From: Pseudodesulfovibrio alkaliphilus
Lineage (GTDB): Bacteria; Desulfobacterota; Desulfovibrionia; Desulfovibrionales; Desulfovibrionaceae
Assembly (NCBI RefSeq): GCF_009729555.1
Contig: NZ_WODC01000004.1
Location: 238,887 to 302,886, forward strand
DNA length: 64,000 bases
Direction: 5' to 3'
Shown: positions 7,997 through 15,669 of the stretch, one piece after another
Layout: every line of letters starts with the position of its first letter
Position numbering within the stretch: position 1 is the stretch's first letter
The notes under the pieces: generated by a model
What the model was told of the DNA's origin: nothing
The model's input: only the letters and a program-made list of their open reading frames with translations
The model's database searches: none
Program-made: the position numbers and the translations under genes

Positions 7997-9307
7997 ATGG
8001 ACACAGCGCCCAAAACTTCCCCCGACACCGCCATTGCGTCCCTGGGGCAGGCCAGGATACCGACGCCTCTGCGTCATCCCCGCTATGTCGACGACTCCCG
8101 GCCGCTATCCCTGGTCATGACCTCTGAGGAGCTTGCCGAGCTGGACAACGACAGCCTGCTTCTCGAGTTCGAGAAGGCCGGACCGCGTGAGCGCCTCTAT
8201 TTCGACCCGCCCAAGACCAAGTGCGCCATCGTCACCTGCGGCGGCCTGTGCCCGGGCATCAACGATGTCATCCGCGCCATCGTCATGGAGAGCCACTACC
8301 ATTACGGGGTACGCACAGTGCTCGGCATCCGCAACGGGCTCAGGGGGTTCATCCCCAAATACCGCTATGACCTCGTGGAGCTGACCCCGCAGTCGGTATC
8401 CGACATCCACCAGTTCGGGGGGACCATCCTCGGCTCGTCGCGTGGGCCGCAGGACCCGGCCGAAATCGTGGATGCCCTGGAGCGGCTGAACATCAGCGTT
8501 CTCTTCGTCATCGGCGGAGACGGCACCATGCGGGCCGCCAAGGCCATCATGGAAGAGGTGGAGGCCCGGCGGCGAAAGATCGCGGTCATCGGTATCCCCA
8601 AGACCATCGACAATGACATCAATTTCATCACCCGCACCTTCGGGTTTGACACTGCCGTGGAAAAGGCCACCGAGGCGATCCAGTGCGCCCATGTGGAGGC
8701 CACGGGAATGGACATGGGCGTCGGGCTCGTAAAGCTCATGGGTCGCGAGGCCGGATTCATCGCTGCCCAGGCCACACTGGCGATGCAGGAGGTGAACTTC
8801 CTGCTGGTCCCGGAGCAGCCTTTTGAGCTGGACGGGGAAAACGGGTTGCTCATGGCCCTTGAGCGGCGTCTGCTTGCGCGGGGCCACGCCCTCGTCGTCT
8901 GCGCCGAGGGCGCGGGCAGGAGCCTCCTTGAAGAGGAGAAGGGAACCGACGCATCGGGAAACGCCGTGCTCGGGGATATCTGCGGCCTGATCGCTCGGCG
9001 GGCCAGAGAACATTTCGACTCGCGGGGCCTGGAGATGAACATGAAGTTCATCGACCCAAGCTACATCATCCGCTCCGTGCCCGCCAACGCCAACGACCGC
9101 GTCTATTGCGGTTTTCTCGGACAGCACGCCGTGCATGCCGCCATGGCAGGCAAGACCGGCATGGTCGTCACCCAGATCAAGACGAGCATGGTCCATCTGC
9201 CCCTTGATCTGGTCACGTCGAAAAAAAGGTTCCTCAACATCGACTCGGATTATTGGTCCTCGGTCATGGAGGCCACAGGGCAGGGGGCGTATTTCAGGAA
9301 AAAATGA
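7997..9307 (+). CDS. 6-phosphofructokinase, long (group X-type) form
   Basis: A 436-residue phosphofructokinase with an N-terminal extension of about 70 residues before the core, so longer than the 320-residue E. coli type. CGGLCPGIND (81-90) opens the nucleotide loop, GGDGT at 173-177 and PKTIDND at 201-207 are the active-site signatures. Gly at the third-from-last position of GGDGT normally indicates ATP use, while Lys in PKTIDND is seen in pyrophosphate enzymes and in the atypical ATP-dependent plant/trypanosome group, so I favour an ATP-dependent group X enzyme. AAGG precedes the ATG. It catalyses fructose 6-phosphate phosphorylation in glycolysis. Confidence 0.88.
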   Translation: MDTAPKTSPDTAIASLGQARIPTPLRHPRYVDDSRPLSLVMTSEELAELDNDSLLLEFEKAGPRERLYFDPPKTKCAIVTCGGLCPGINDVIRAIVMESHYHYGVRTVLGIRNGLRGFIPKYRYDLVELTPQSVSDIHQFGGTILGSSRGPQDPAEIVDALERLNISVLFVIGGDGTMRAAKAIMEEVEARRRKIAVIGIPKTIDNDINFITRTFGFDTAVEKATEAIQCAHVEATGMDMGVGLVKLMGREAGFIAAQATLAMQEVNFLLVPEQPFELDGENGLLMALERRLLARGHALVVCAEGAGRSLLEEEKGTDASGNAVLGDICGLIARRAREHFDSRGLEMNMKFIDPSYIIRSVPANANDRVYCGFLGQHAVHAAMAGKTGMVVTQIKTSMVHLPLDLVTSKKRFLNIDSDYWSSVMEATGQGAYFRKK

Positions 9308-9329
9308 AAAGGGGGGCCAAAGGCCCCCC
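9300..9329 (-). terminator. Terminator for the minus-strand hypothetical/HTH pair
   Basis: A perfect 8-bp GC stem (9311-9318 with 9322-9329) with an AAA loop. On the minus strand it is followed by TTTTCATTTTTT, a good U-tract, so it best serves the gene ending at 9368. It sits just past the phosphofructokinase stop and might also slow plus-strand transcription. Confidence 0.75.
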
Positions 9330-9367
9330 AAGCATTTCTGCGACAGTCGAGCAATACGCCCGGAAAA

Positions 9368-9769
9368 CTACTCGTTGGCGGCCAGACGGCGGCGGACCTG
9401 CTCGCTCACCTGTCTGCTCGCGCTCTCCTTTTCCGAGTCGATGGCCACGGCCAGCAGCTCGAAAAGCTGATCGTAGGAAAATTCAAGGTCCATGCTCCCG
9501 TTGGAGACGATGCAGCTTTCCTCGCGCTCCTCGATACGGTAGGCCCTGCGCTCGCGGGCATGGCCGATGGCCGATATGATACCGTAAGCCAGGCGGCCTT
9601 GTTCGTCGCGGTAGAGCTTCTCCATGGTCAACATGCCTGTCGTGTCGTCAAAATACATTTCCTCGCCGATCAGCCGACCCGTAACAGCGGCATCCTCGCC
9701 GAAATCATTGGGTAGGTTGACCTTCAGCACTGGGTCGGTGTCGTGGCCGCCTGAAAATCGTTTCGACAT
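9368..9769 (-). CDS. Hypothetical protein
   Basis: A 133-residue soluble protein with no signal peptide or membrane segment. It is acidic, opens MSKRFSGGHDTDPVLKVNLP, has a beta-rich middle (GRLIGEEMYFDDTTGMLTME) and an alpha-helical C-terminus with alternating charges (LLAVAIDSEKESASRQVSEQ). I do not recognise the family. It starts 11 bases after the upstream HTH gene on the same strand and GGAGAG precedes its ATG, so the two form one operon ending in a strong terminator. The linkage suggests a shared process. Confidence 0.7.
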   Translation of the reverse strand: MSKRFSGGHDTDPVLKVNLPNDFGEDAAVTGRLIGEEMYFDDTTGMLTMEKLYRDEQGRLAYGIISAIGHARERRAYRIEEREESCIVSNGSMDLEFSYDQLFELLAVAIDSEKESASRQVSEQVRRRLAANE

Positions 9770-9780
9770 GCGCTCTCTCC

Positions 9781-10092
9781 TTAGTCCAAAGGAAGCTTAA
9801 GCTGTTCGGGACCGGACGTGCCCTTGTCTCGGGCCTGTTCCTGGCGGGATGACTCGGCCGACTCCCGCCAACCCCCGTTGATGAATTCCATCAGGGCAGG
9901 TTCCGTGACCCGCCACTGGCTGCCGATCTTGATGGCCTTGATGCGGCCGTCAATAATCAATCGGTACGCCGTACGCTGGTGCACCCGAAGCAGATCAGCC
10001 ACTTCGCGGACCGTAAGCAGGAGCGGAGGCCTCTGGGTGTCTTTGTTGTCCATAATGTCGCAGACGTATTCTTGATGTTCATTCTTTGACAC
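9781..10092 (-). CDS. Helix-turn-helix (excisionase/MerR-like) DNA-binding protein
   Basis: A 103-residue protein whose residues about 26-75 form an excisionase-family winged HTH: LLTVREVADLLRVHQRTAYR, then GRIKAIKIGSQWRVTEPAL, matching the usual pattern of tryptophan-anchored wing. The C-terminus is Gln/Glu-rich. Start is uncertain: GTG at 10092 gives 103 residues, ATG at 10053 gives 90 and keeps the whole domain; neither has a good Shine-Dalgarno. Such domains occur in phage excisionases but also in many chromosomal regulators. No integrase is adjacent, so a regulator is more likely. Confidence 0.78.
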   Translation of the reverse strand: MSKNEHQEYVCDIMDNKDTQRPPLLLTVREVADLLRVHQRTAYRLIIDGRIKAIKIGSQWRVTEPALMEFINGGWRESAESSRQEQARDKGTSGPEQLKLPLD

Positions 10093-10565
10093 AATCGGTC
10101 AAAGGTTGTCAACAAAGTACAACGCTGTCGCACAAACTCTAGAGTTTTTCTCCAAAAAACGCGAAGGGGCAACATTACAGGACGTTGTGGTGCATTAGGG
10201 AGCCTTATAGCAGAAAGAGGAGAAAAGAATAGTGGAAAAGGAGCGAAAAAAAATTATCGGAAAAGAAGGATTGATGGGGACCAGTCTAGAAAAACTCAAG
10301 GAAATGGCAGAGAGGAAAACTCCGCGGGTATAAAAGTTTTATTTTTATTTCAAGGCATTAAAGTGGAAGACGAGAGAGTTGGGCCAAAATGGGTGGGGCG
10401 GAGGGATGCGATTGGGGTTTCTTGCAGAAAGCGGGCAGTGATGACGGGGGGATGGACAGCCCAAAGGGGAGAGGTTCGCGTTGTTGTGCGTTGCGGTTGC
10501 GTCCTTTGCGGTAATATGTGGCTGCATGGTGCGCGGGGAACAACCATGAAGCAGCGCAAGCAGCG
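10093..10565. other. 473-base gap with a purine-rich tract and one candidate small gene
   Basis: No protein over 60 residues is convincing here. Bases about 10205-10320 are strikingly purine-rich on the plus strand and lower in GC than all surrounding DNA. They contain the small reading frame at 10232-10333. A perfect 10-base inverted repeat, GAGTTTTTCT (10142-10151) and AGAAAAACTC (10290-10299), brackets the tract start. The rest (10350-10565) shows nothing recognisable. Confidence 0.5.
10232..10333 (+). CDS. Candidate 33-residue basic small protein
   Basis: A GTG-initiated frame of 33 codons plus TAA. It reads MEKERKKIIGKEGLMGTSLE and continues as a charged helix ending KTPRV. A strong purine-rich Shine-Dalgarno (GAGGAG) lies about 9 bases upstream. 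The product is Lys/Glu-rich and helical, with no Cys, Trp or membrane segment. A weak AAAACT/AGTTTT hairpin with a T-rich tail overlaps its end. Support is limited to the RBS, a sensible amino-acid composition and placement in a gap. It could equally be a leader peptide or chance, given the purine-rich bias. Confidence 0.4.
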   Translation: MEKERKKIIGKEGLMGTSLEKLKEMAERKTPRV

Positions 10566-11039
10566 TCAAGGGCGAATCTCATCCAGCAATAGCACAGGGG
10601 CGTCTTGCTGGTCATCCTCAAGGGATTCGGACATCTGTCGCATGATGCGCCGGAAATAGCGGCGATCGTTGACGGTCAGACCGGCGTTCACCGCTGCCCG
10701 CAGATCGGCGATGGCCTGCATGGCCTGGGGTTTGAGGGAAGCGGCGCGTTGCGTGAGGGTTATGCGATGACAGCGTTTGTCCTCGGGATTCGCGGTCCTG
10801 GCGATAAGCCCGTCGCGCTCCATGCGGCGGAGGGTGTTGGAAAGGGTGGCCTGTTCCACGGGTATAAGGGCATGCAGATCCTTCTGGGTGATTCCGTCAC
10901 GCTGCCAGAGGTAGTGAAGAACGCCCAGATACCCTGATTGGAGGCCGAGGGGGGTCAGACGCGCCGACAGACTGCGGGCATAGAGCCGCTGAAAGCGTGA
11001 AAGCTGGGTAAAGAATAAAGTGTCAGGCTCGTAGTGCAT
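10566..11039 (-). CDS. MarR-family transcriptional regulator
   Basis: A 157-residue winged-helix repressor. The dimerisation helix (LFFTQLSRFQRLYARSLSA) precedes the wHTH: LHYLWQRDGITQKDLHALIP, VEQATLSNTLRRMERDGLI, then the wing ARTANPEDKRCHRITLT. GGGAG lies 6 bases before the ATG. It is divergent from larE, about 160 bases apart between coding starts, so it probably controls the lar run and itself from the shared intergenic region. The ligand is unknown; lactate or a related hydroxy acid would fit but is only a guess. Confidence 0.88.
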   Translation of the reverse strand: MHYEPDTLFFTQLSRFQRLYARSLSARLTPLGLQSGYLGVLHYLWQRDGITQKDLHALIPVEQATLSNTLRRMERDGLIARTANPEDKRCHRITLTQRAASLKPQAMQAIADLRAAVNAGLTVNDRRYFRRIMRQMSESLEDDQQDAPVLLLDEIRP

Positions 11040-11198
11040 GATGAACTCCCTGGATGGGCCATAATGGTAGCAGGCTATAGAGCCAGGGTTCCGAAGTCAA
11101 ACCATGCAGGAAGGGCGAGAGCGAGGCAGCAACGGAAGATCGGGTGCCGCCGGTATGGAATGGGTTGCTGCCGGGCTATGGGTACGGTAGGTTTCGGC

Positions 11199-11975
11199 AT
11201 GGAACTGAAGTCGCTCATTGAAGCAATGGTTCGCCAATCGAAGCAGGACGATCAACTGGTGATCGCCTTGTCAGGCGGGGTGGACAGCGGTCTTGTTGCG
11301 GCAGCCGCGCAGGCGGCGTGGCACTGTGGCGCTCATGGTCCGCCGCCCCTGGCCGTGACCGTTCAGAGCGAGCTGACTGCGCAACGTGATTTCGAGCGGG
11401 CCGGAGCCGTTGCCCGTCATATCGGCATCAGACATGCGGTGATCACGTTGCGGATGCTGGAGATCGAGGCCGTGCGGGACAACGGGACTGATCGCTGCTA
11501 TCACTGTAAGCTCGCGCTATTCGACTCGATTCGCCGAAATGTGGGTGAAAACTGCGTGATCGCGGATGGAACCAACGGAGACGATGATCCTGCCCGGCCA
11601 GGACTGCGAGCGGCGAAGGAGCGCGGCGTTCTTCATCCGCTGAAGCGCCTGGGCATAGACAAGGCGCGGGTGCGCCGACTGGCCCGCGCCGCCGGATTGC
11701 CCAATTGGAATGAGCCGTCGGAGAGCTGTCTGGCAACCCGCCTGGCACCATCCATTGCCCTGACCCGCGAGGGGCTGGCAAAGGTGGAACGTCTGGAGTC
11801 TTTTTGGATCGGGCTTGGGGTGGAAGCGGTGCGTGTCCGTCATGATGATCTGGTGGCAACCGTGGAGTATCCGATGCAGTACGCTGGAATTATAGAAAAA
11901 AACCGTGATCCGTTCCTGGGTGTGATCAGGTCCGCGGGTCTGCGGTCGGTTCAATACAGGGAGTGGAGCCCATGA
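11199..11975 (+). CDS. larE: LarE, ATP-dependent sacrificial sulfur transferase for nickel-pincer cofactor
   Basis: A 258-residue PP-loop protein. LSGGVDSGLVA (24-34) is the ATP pyrophosphatase loop and DRCYHCKLALFD (98-110) is a LarE hallmark. NEPSESCLATRL carries Cys177, aligning with the sulfur-donating Cys176 of Lactobacillus plantarum LarE. No further cysteines follow, so this is the single-Cys sacrificial type, not the three-Cys iron-sulfur type. LarE thiolates pyridinium-3,5-biscarboxylic acid mononucleotide made by LarB. The ATG at 11199 is chosen because the domain begins there; upstream ATGs (11157, 11178) are possible. It overlaps larB by ATGA. Confidence 0.92.
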   Translation: MELKSLIEAMVRQSKQDDQLVIALSGGVDSGLVAAAAQAAWHCGAHGPPPLAVTVQSELTAQRDFERAGAVARHIGIRHAVITLRMLEIEAVRDNGTDRCYHCKLALFDSIRRNVGENCVIADGTNGDDDPARPGLRAAKERGVLHPLKRLGIDKARVRRLARAAGLPNWNEPSESCLATRLAPSIALTREGLAKVERLESFWIGLGVEAVRVRHDDLVATVEYPMQYAGIIEKNRDPFLGVIRSAGLRSVQYREWSP

Positions 11976-12766
11976 AGCCGGACGCAGTGCTGGACGCCTT
12001 TGCCGCCGGAAAAATCACACGGGAGGAGGCCAAGGGGCTGTTGATGGCCTCGTTGGTCACGAGCGCGGGATGCGCCAAGCTGGACATGCACCGCCAGCAG
12101 CGAACCGGCGGACCTGAAGTGATATATTGCGAAGGCAAGACCCCGGAGCAGGTGGCAGCCATCTTCGAGGCGGCGGTCGGGCATTCCGGCCGGGTCTTGG
12201 GCACCCGGGCTGATCGGAAACATTTCGAGGCCCTGTCGGGCATGGGGGCCAAGTACGATCCTGTGTCACGCCTGATTCGCGTGGGTGGAGGCGAAGACGC
12301 GGCGAGGGGCAAGGTCGTGGTGGTCTCGGCTGGCACCTCGGATCTGCCCGTGGCAGAGGAGGCGGCAGGCACTGCCGAATATCTGGGCTCCCGGGTGGAG
12401 CGGCATTTTGACTGCGGCGTTGCCGGAATTCATCGGCTTTTTGCGGTGCTGGACGAGATGACCGACGCTGCGGCCATCATCGCCGTGGCCGGAATGGAGG
12501 GAGCATTGCCCTCTGTGCTGGGCGGGTTGGTGTCGCCGCCGGTCATTGCCGTGCCCACCAGTGTCGGCTACGGGGCGAGCTTCCAAGGGCTGGCGGCACT
12601 TCTGACCATGATGAATTCCTGCTCGCCCGGAGTGGCCGTGGTCAATATCGACAACGGCTTTGGGGCGGGGTTTCTGGCGCACAAGATCAACATGCGCTCG
12701 GCGGGTGCCGCAACGGCCCGGCTCGGGCCGACATTGGAGGAAATGGCAGATGCGACCCAGGCATGA
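11972..12766 (+). CDS. larB: LarB, pyridinium-3,5-biscarboxylic acid mononucleotide synthase
   Basis: A 264-residue protein. The N-terminal segment (AVLDAFAAGKITREEA) and DMHRQQRTGGPEVIYCEGK are LarB-specific, and the C-terminal half is PurE-like, with VVSAGTSDLPVAEEAA and VPTSVGYGASFQGLAALLTMLN-type loop (here MMNSC). LarB carboxylates and hydrolyses nicotinic acid adenine dinucleotide, the first step of nickel-pincer nucleotide synthesis. The start is the ATG overlapping the larE stop, with GGAG just upstream. Its last 17 bases overlap larC, so translation is coupled. Confidence 0.93.
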   Translation: MKPDAVLDAFAAGKITREEAKGLLMASLVTSAGCAKLDMHRQQRTGGPEVIYCEGKTPEQVAAIFEAAVGHSGRVLGTRADRKHFEALSGMGAKYDPVSRLIRVGGGEDAARGKVVVVSAGTSDLPVAEEAAGTAEYLGSRVERHFDCGVAGIHRLFAVLDEMTDAAAIIAVAGMEGALPSVLGGLVSPPVIAVPTSVGYGASFQGLAALLTMMNSCSPGVAVVNIDNGFGAGFLAHKINMRSAGAATARLGPTLEEMADATQA

Positions 12767-13601
12767 TGCGGCGTGTGACCGGAGCCGATCCGAAAGAATC
12801 GGGCGCACCGTATACCTGGACTGTTCCTCAGGGGTGAGCGGCGATATGCTCCTGGCCGCGTTGGCCCAGGCATATGATGATCTGCACGGCGCAGGCTCAG
12901 GCCCCGTCTTTCTCGACAGGGAGCTGGCCCGGCTGGGTATCGATGGTTTCGAGCTGGCCTGGAGCACTGTTTCCGTGGGCGGCATCGTCACCGGCCGGGT
13001 GGAGGTGCTTCAGACACGGGAGCAGCCCCTTCGTCATCATGCGGACCTGGTGCGGATTATCGAGTCGAGCGGCATGGCGGGCCGCACCGCGCAGCGGGCG
13101 GTGCAGGCCGTCACCCTGCTTGGGCAGGCAGAGGCCAAGGTGCACGGCACCAGCCTGAATGCCATCCATTTTCATGAGATCGGGGCTGTGGATACCATTG
13201 TGGACATTGCGGGAACCATGCTTCTCCTCGAGGCGTTGGGGGCCGAAAGCGTCCATTGTTCGCCCGTGGACCTCGGAAGTGGATTCGTGCAGTGTGTCCA
13301 CGGTAAAATGCCAGTACCGGCACCGGCTTGTGCCGAACTGGCCAAGGGGTTGCCTGTCTTTGGAACCGACTGCGGGATGGAGCGGGCCACGCCCACGGGA
13401 CTGGCGGTTTTGCGGACTGTTGCGGAAGGCTGCGGACCCATGCCCTTGGGCTCCATCCTGGCTGTCGGGTATGGGTCGGGCAGTCGCTCCTGCGACGAGC
13501 AGCCCACCTATGTACGCGCCTTTGTGATTGACTCGGTTGCGGTTAAAAGTTCTTGGGATCGCCATCAAGGAGTGTGCACAGCGGGGCATGAACATGGATG
13601 A
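12750..13601 (+). CDS. larC: LarC-like nickel-insertion protein, N-terminal (LarC1) part only
   Basis: A 283-residue protein. GGAGG 9 bases before the ATG at 12750 fixes the start. TVYLDCSSGVSGDMLLAAL, VHGTSLNAIHFHEIGAVDT, and SVHCSPVDLGSGFVQCVHGK are LarC landmarks, and GYGSGSRSCDEQPTYVR matches the end of the LarC1 part. LarC is a CTP-dependent cyclometallase that inserts nickel into the pincer cofactor. Complete LarC proteins have about 140 more residues (LarC2, CTP-binding). Here the frame stops after about 20 non-conserved residues and no LarC2 signature is visible in the other frames before the next gene. The protein is therefore short or complemented elsewhere. Confidence 0.82.
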   Translation: MRPRHDAACDRSRSERIGRTVYLDCSSGVSGDMLLAALAQAYDDLHGAGSGPVFLDRELARLGIDGFELAWSTVSVGGIVTGRVEVLQTREQPLRHHADLVRIIESSGMAGRTAQRAVQAVTLLGQAEAKVHGTSLNAIHFHEIGAVDTIVDIAGTMLLLEALGAESVHCSPVDLGSGFVQCVHGKMPVPAPACAELAKGLPVFGTDCGMERATPTGLAVLRTVAEGCGPMPLGSILAVGYGSGSRSCDEQPTYVRAFVIDSVAVKSSWDRHQGVCTAGHEHG

Positions 13602-14277
13602 TCGAGTCATGGTGATCATTTCAAGGTACCGGGAAGACGTGGCCTGGGCCGAGGCGCTCGGGTACGATTACACGGTGTACGACAAGAGCGGCCAGGGCTT
13701 GCCCGGCGCGGTTCCGCTGCCGAACATCGGCAGAGAGGGACACACCTGGATGACCCATATCGTGCGTCGGTATCACTCCCTGGCGCCGGTCAACGTCTTT
13801 CTTCAGGGAGACCCCTTTGATCACATCAACGAGCACGGGCGGGGCACGGTCGAACAGTTGCGGACCATGATTGAAGAGGTTGTGGTCAGGGAGATTCCCT
13901 TTCGGGGATTCGCCTGGTTCCGCATCAAATGCGACCGACTCGGACGCCCCCACCATCTGCATGAGCTGAAAAGCCGGGGTCGGTGGGCCGGGTGGGGGCG
14001 CGACATCCCGGTTGCGGAGGTCTTTGAGACGTTGTTTGATGCCAGGGCCCCGGAAGGGATCGTGGCCCGCGGGGCCACCGGGTGCTTTGCAGTCACGGCA
14101 GAGAGGGTGCACGCCCGGCCCCTGGCCTTTTATCGGCATGCCTTGAGCTTGTTCGAGTCCGACCCGGACGACGCACACAACACCGGCCATGCCTTTGAAA
14201 GGTTGTGGCACTTCGTTTTCAACGGGAATACGGCGTGGAACAAGATATATCCACAAGAACCGGGAGACCTTGCATGA
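13588..14277 (+). CDS. DUF3431-family protein
   Basis: A 229-residue protein. VMVIISRYREDVAWAEALGY, then TVYDKSGQGLPG, LPNIGREGHTWMTHIVRRY, and NVFLQGDPFDHINEHG are the conserved blocks of DUF3431, a family resembling glycosyltransferases. The product has no signal peptide. The start is ATG at 13588, 13 bases inside larC; a second ATG follows at 13594. It ends in an ATGA overlap with the permease gene. The function is unknown. Position inside a lar-headed overlapping run may be coincidental or may indicate a surface-sugar role unrelated to lar. Confidence 0.82.
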   Translation: MNMDDRVMVIISRYREDVAWAEALGYDYTVYDKSGQGLPGAVPLPNIGREGHTWMTHIVRRYHSLAPVNVFLQGDPFDHINEHGRGTVEQLRTMIEEVVVREIPFRGFAWFRIKCDRLGRPHHLHELKSRGRWAGWGRDIPVAEVFETLFDARAPEGIVARGATGCFAVTAERVHARPLAFYRHALSLFESDPDDAHNTGHAFERLWHFVFNGNTAWNKIYPQEPGDLA

Positions 14278-15497
14278 AGCCAAGCCTGAACCTGCGCATT
14301 GCGCTCTCGTCCCTGGCCGCCCACAAATGGCGGGCCATCCTGGCCATGCTCGGGGTGTTCCTGGGTGCGCTGGCCTTTACCGGCGTGGAGCACGTCTCGC
14401 AGATGATGGTCCGCCAAGCCGAGATCGAGACGGAAAAGCTCGGGCCAAACCTCTATGCCGTTTTGGCCGGGTCGGTCCGTTTTCGTCGTTCAGGCACGGC
14501 CTCGATCCAGAATGTGGCCCGCAACTTCACGGTGGCCGATGCCGATGCCCTGATCCGCGGAGTTCCTTCGGTCCTGGAGGGTGCGCCGTTTGTCTCTGCA
14601 ACCATGCAGGTCCGCTCCGGGAGTCGTGCCGCGCCGGCCAGACTTCTGGCCACGCTGCCCAGCTACCAGTCGATCCGAAGCTTTTATCCCGAATACGGGC
14701 GCTTTTTCGACGCCGCCGAGGTCCGGGACCATGCCAAGGTCTGCGTTCTTGGCCGGTCCATCGCCGCCCGCCTCTTTGGCGAGCCAGCCGATGCGGTGGG
14801 CCAGTCAGTCTATCTGTTTCGGGCCAGTTTCCGCGTGCTCGGTGTGATGGAGGCCAAAGGGCGAGACCTTTCGGGCGAAGACCAGGACGAATACCTGCTC
14901 ATGCCTCTGACAACCTATCTGCGCAGGGTGGGCAACCAGAACTGGGTCAACGGCGTGTATCTGCGCCTGTCAAGCGAGGCATCCCTGGAGGCGGTGGGCG
15001 CCTCGGCCACCGCCATCATGCGCGAGCGCCATTCCATCTCACCGGGTCAGGACGACGATTTCAGCACCATGTCGCCCAAGGACACGGTGCAGCTGCAGCG
15101 ACAGGCGCTGGATCTGATGTCCACGCTTGGGGGCATCTCTTCGGTCATTTCCTTTGCCGTGGGCGGCATGGGCATCCTTTCCATCATGATTCTGGTGGTC
15201 CGCTCGCGACGGGTGGAGATAGGCATCCGCCGCGCCGTGGGCGGCAAGCGGCGCGACATCATACGCCAGTTTCTCTTCGAGTCCGGGCTGATGGCCGGGC
15301 TGGGCGGTGCCTTGGGCGTGACCACCACCCTGGCCCTGGTCGCCGCGGGAAGCGCGGTGGCGGATCTGCCCATGGTCATCGACCCAGCCAATCTGGCGAT
15401 GACCCTGGTTGGTTCCTGCCTGCTGGGTGTGGCTGCTGGCGCGTATCCGGCCTGGCAGGCAGCACGCATCGAGATCCTGGACGTGCTCAAGAGCTGA
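14274..15497 (+). CDS. MacB/FtsX-type ABC transporter permease, no ATPase nearby
   Basis: A 407-residue membrane protein. One N-terminal membrane helix (about 21-45, WRAILAMLGVFLGALAFTGV) is followed by a MacB-type periplasmic core (about 50-270), then three C-terminal helices starting near 285 (SSVISFAVGGMGILSIMILV). VRSRRVEIGIRRAVGGKRRD is the FtsX-domain coupling loop. GGGAG precedes the ATG, which overlaps the DUF3431 stop. Such permeases work with a LolD/MacB-like ATPase and usually a membrane-fusion protein for lipoprotein, peptide or antibiotic export, but neither partner is encoded next to it. Confidence 0.88.
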   Translation: MKPSLNLRIALSSLAAHKWRAILAMLGVFLGALAFTGVEHVSQMMVRQAEIETEKLGPNLYAVLAGSVRFRRSGTASIQNVARNFTVADADALIRGVPSVLEGAPFVSATMQVRSGSRAAPARLLATLPSYQSIRSFYPEYGRFFDAAEVRDHAKVCVLGRSIAARLFGEPADAVGQSVYLFRASFRVLGVMEAKGRDLSGEDQDEYLLMPLTTYLRRVGNQNWVNGVYLRLSSEASLEAVGASATAIMRERHSISPGQDDDFSTMSPKDTVQLQRQALDLMSTLGGISSVISFAVGGMGILSIMILVVRSRRVEIGIRRAVGGKRRDIIRQFLFESGLMAGLGGALGVTTTLALVAAGSAVADLPMVIDPANLAMTLVGSCLLGVAAGAYPAWQAARIEILDVLKS

Positions 15498-15540
15498 TAC
15501 TCTTTACTGTGAAATAGAACCATTCTCGGTTCTGATAGTC

Positions 15541-15561
15541 GGCTATGTTAAACAAATAGCC
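15541..15561. promoter_or_regulatory. Inverted repeat, possible TetR operator
   Basis: GGCTAT and ATAGCC form a 6-bp inverted repeat with a 9-base AT-rich centre, 110 bases upstream of a TetR gene. An AGCTATGTT copy follows directly. Plausible autoregulatory operator, unproven. Just upstream, AGAACC/GGTTCT (15516-15533) may end the permease transcript. Confidence 0.4.
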
Positions 15562-15669
15562 AGCTATGTTGTTGTCCGGCCTGTGCCAAACCAGGGGTGA
15601 GGAAATAATAATGGACGCATCACGGGGCGCATCGGACAGTCCGGCATGAGGGAAACCAGGGAGGAAGAC

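Noticed and set aside
9781..10092. Excisionase of the element at the right edge
   Set aside because: It lies about 53 kb away beside chromosomal genes and no integrase or att copy is near it. Excisionase-type HTH domains are common in ordinary regulators.
10363..10659. 98-codon plus-strand frame in the gap before the MarR gene
   Set aside because: It runs into the MarR gene on the opposite strand, has no RBS and a Trp/Arg/Ser-rich composition without any recognisable domain.
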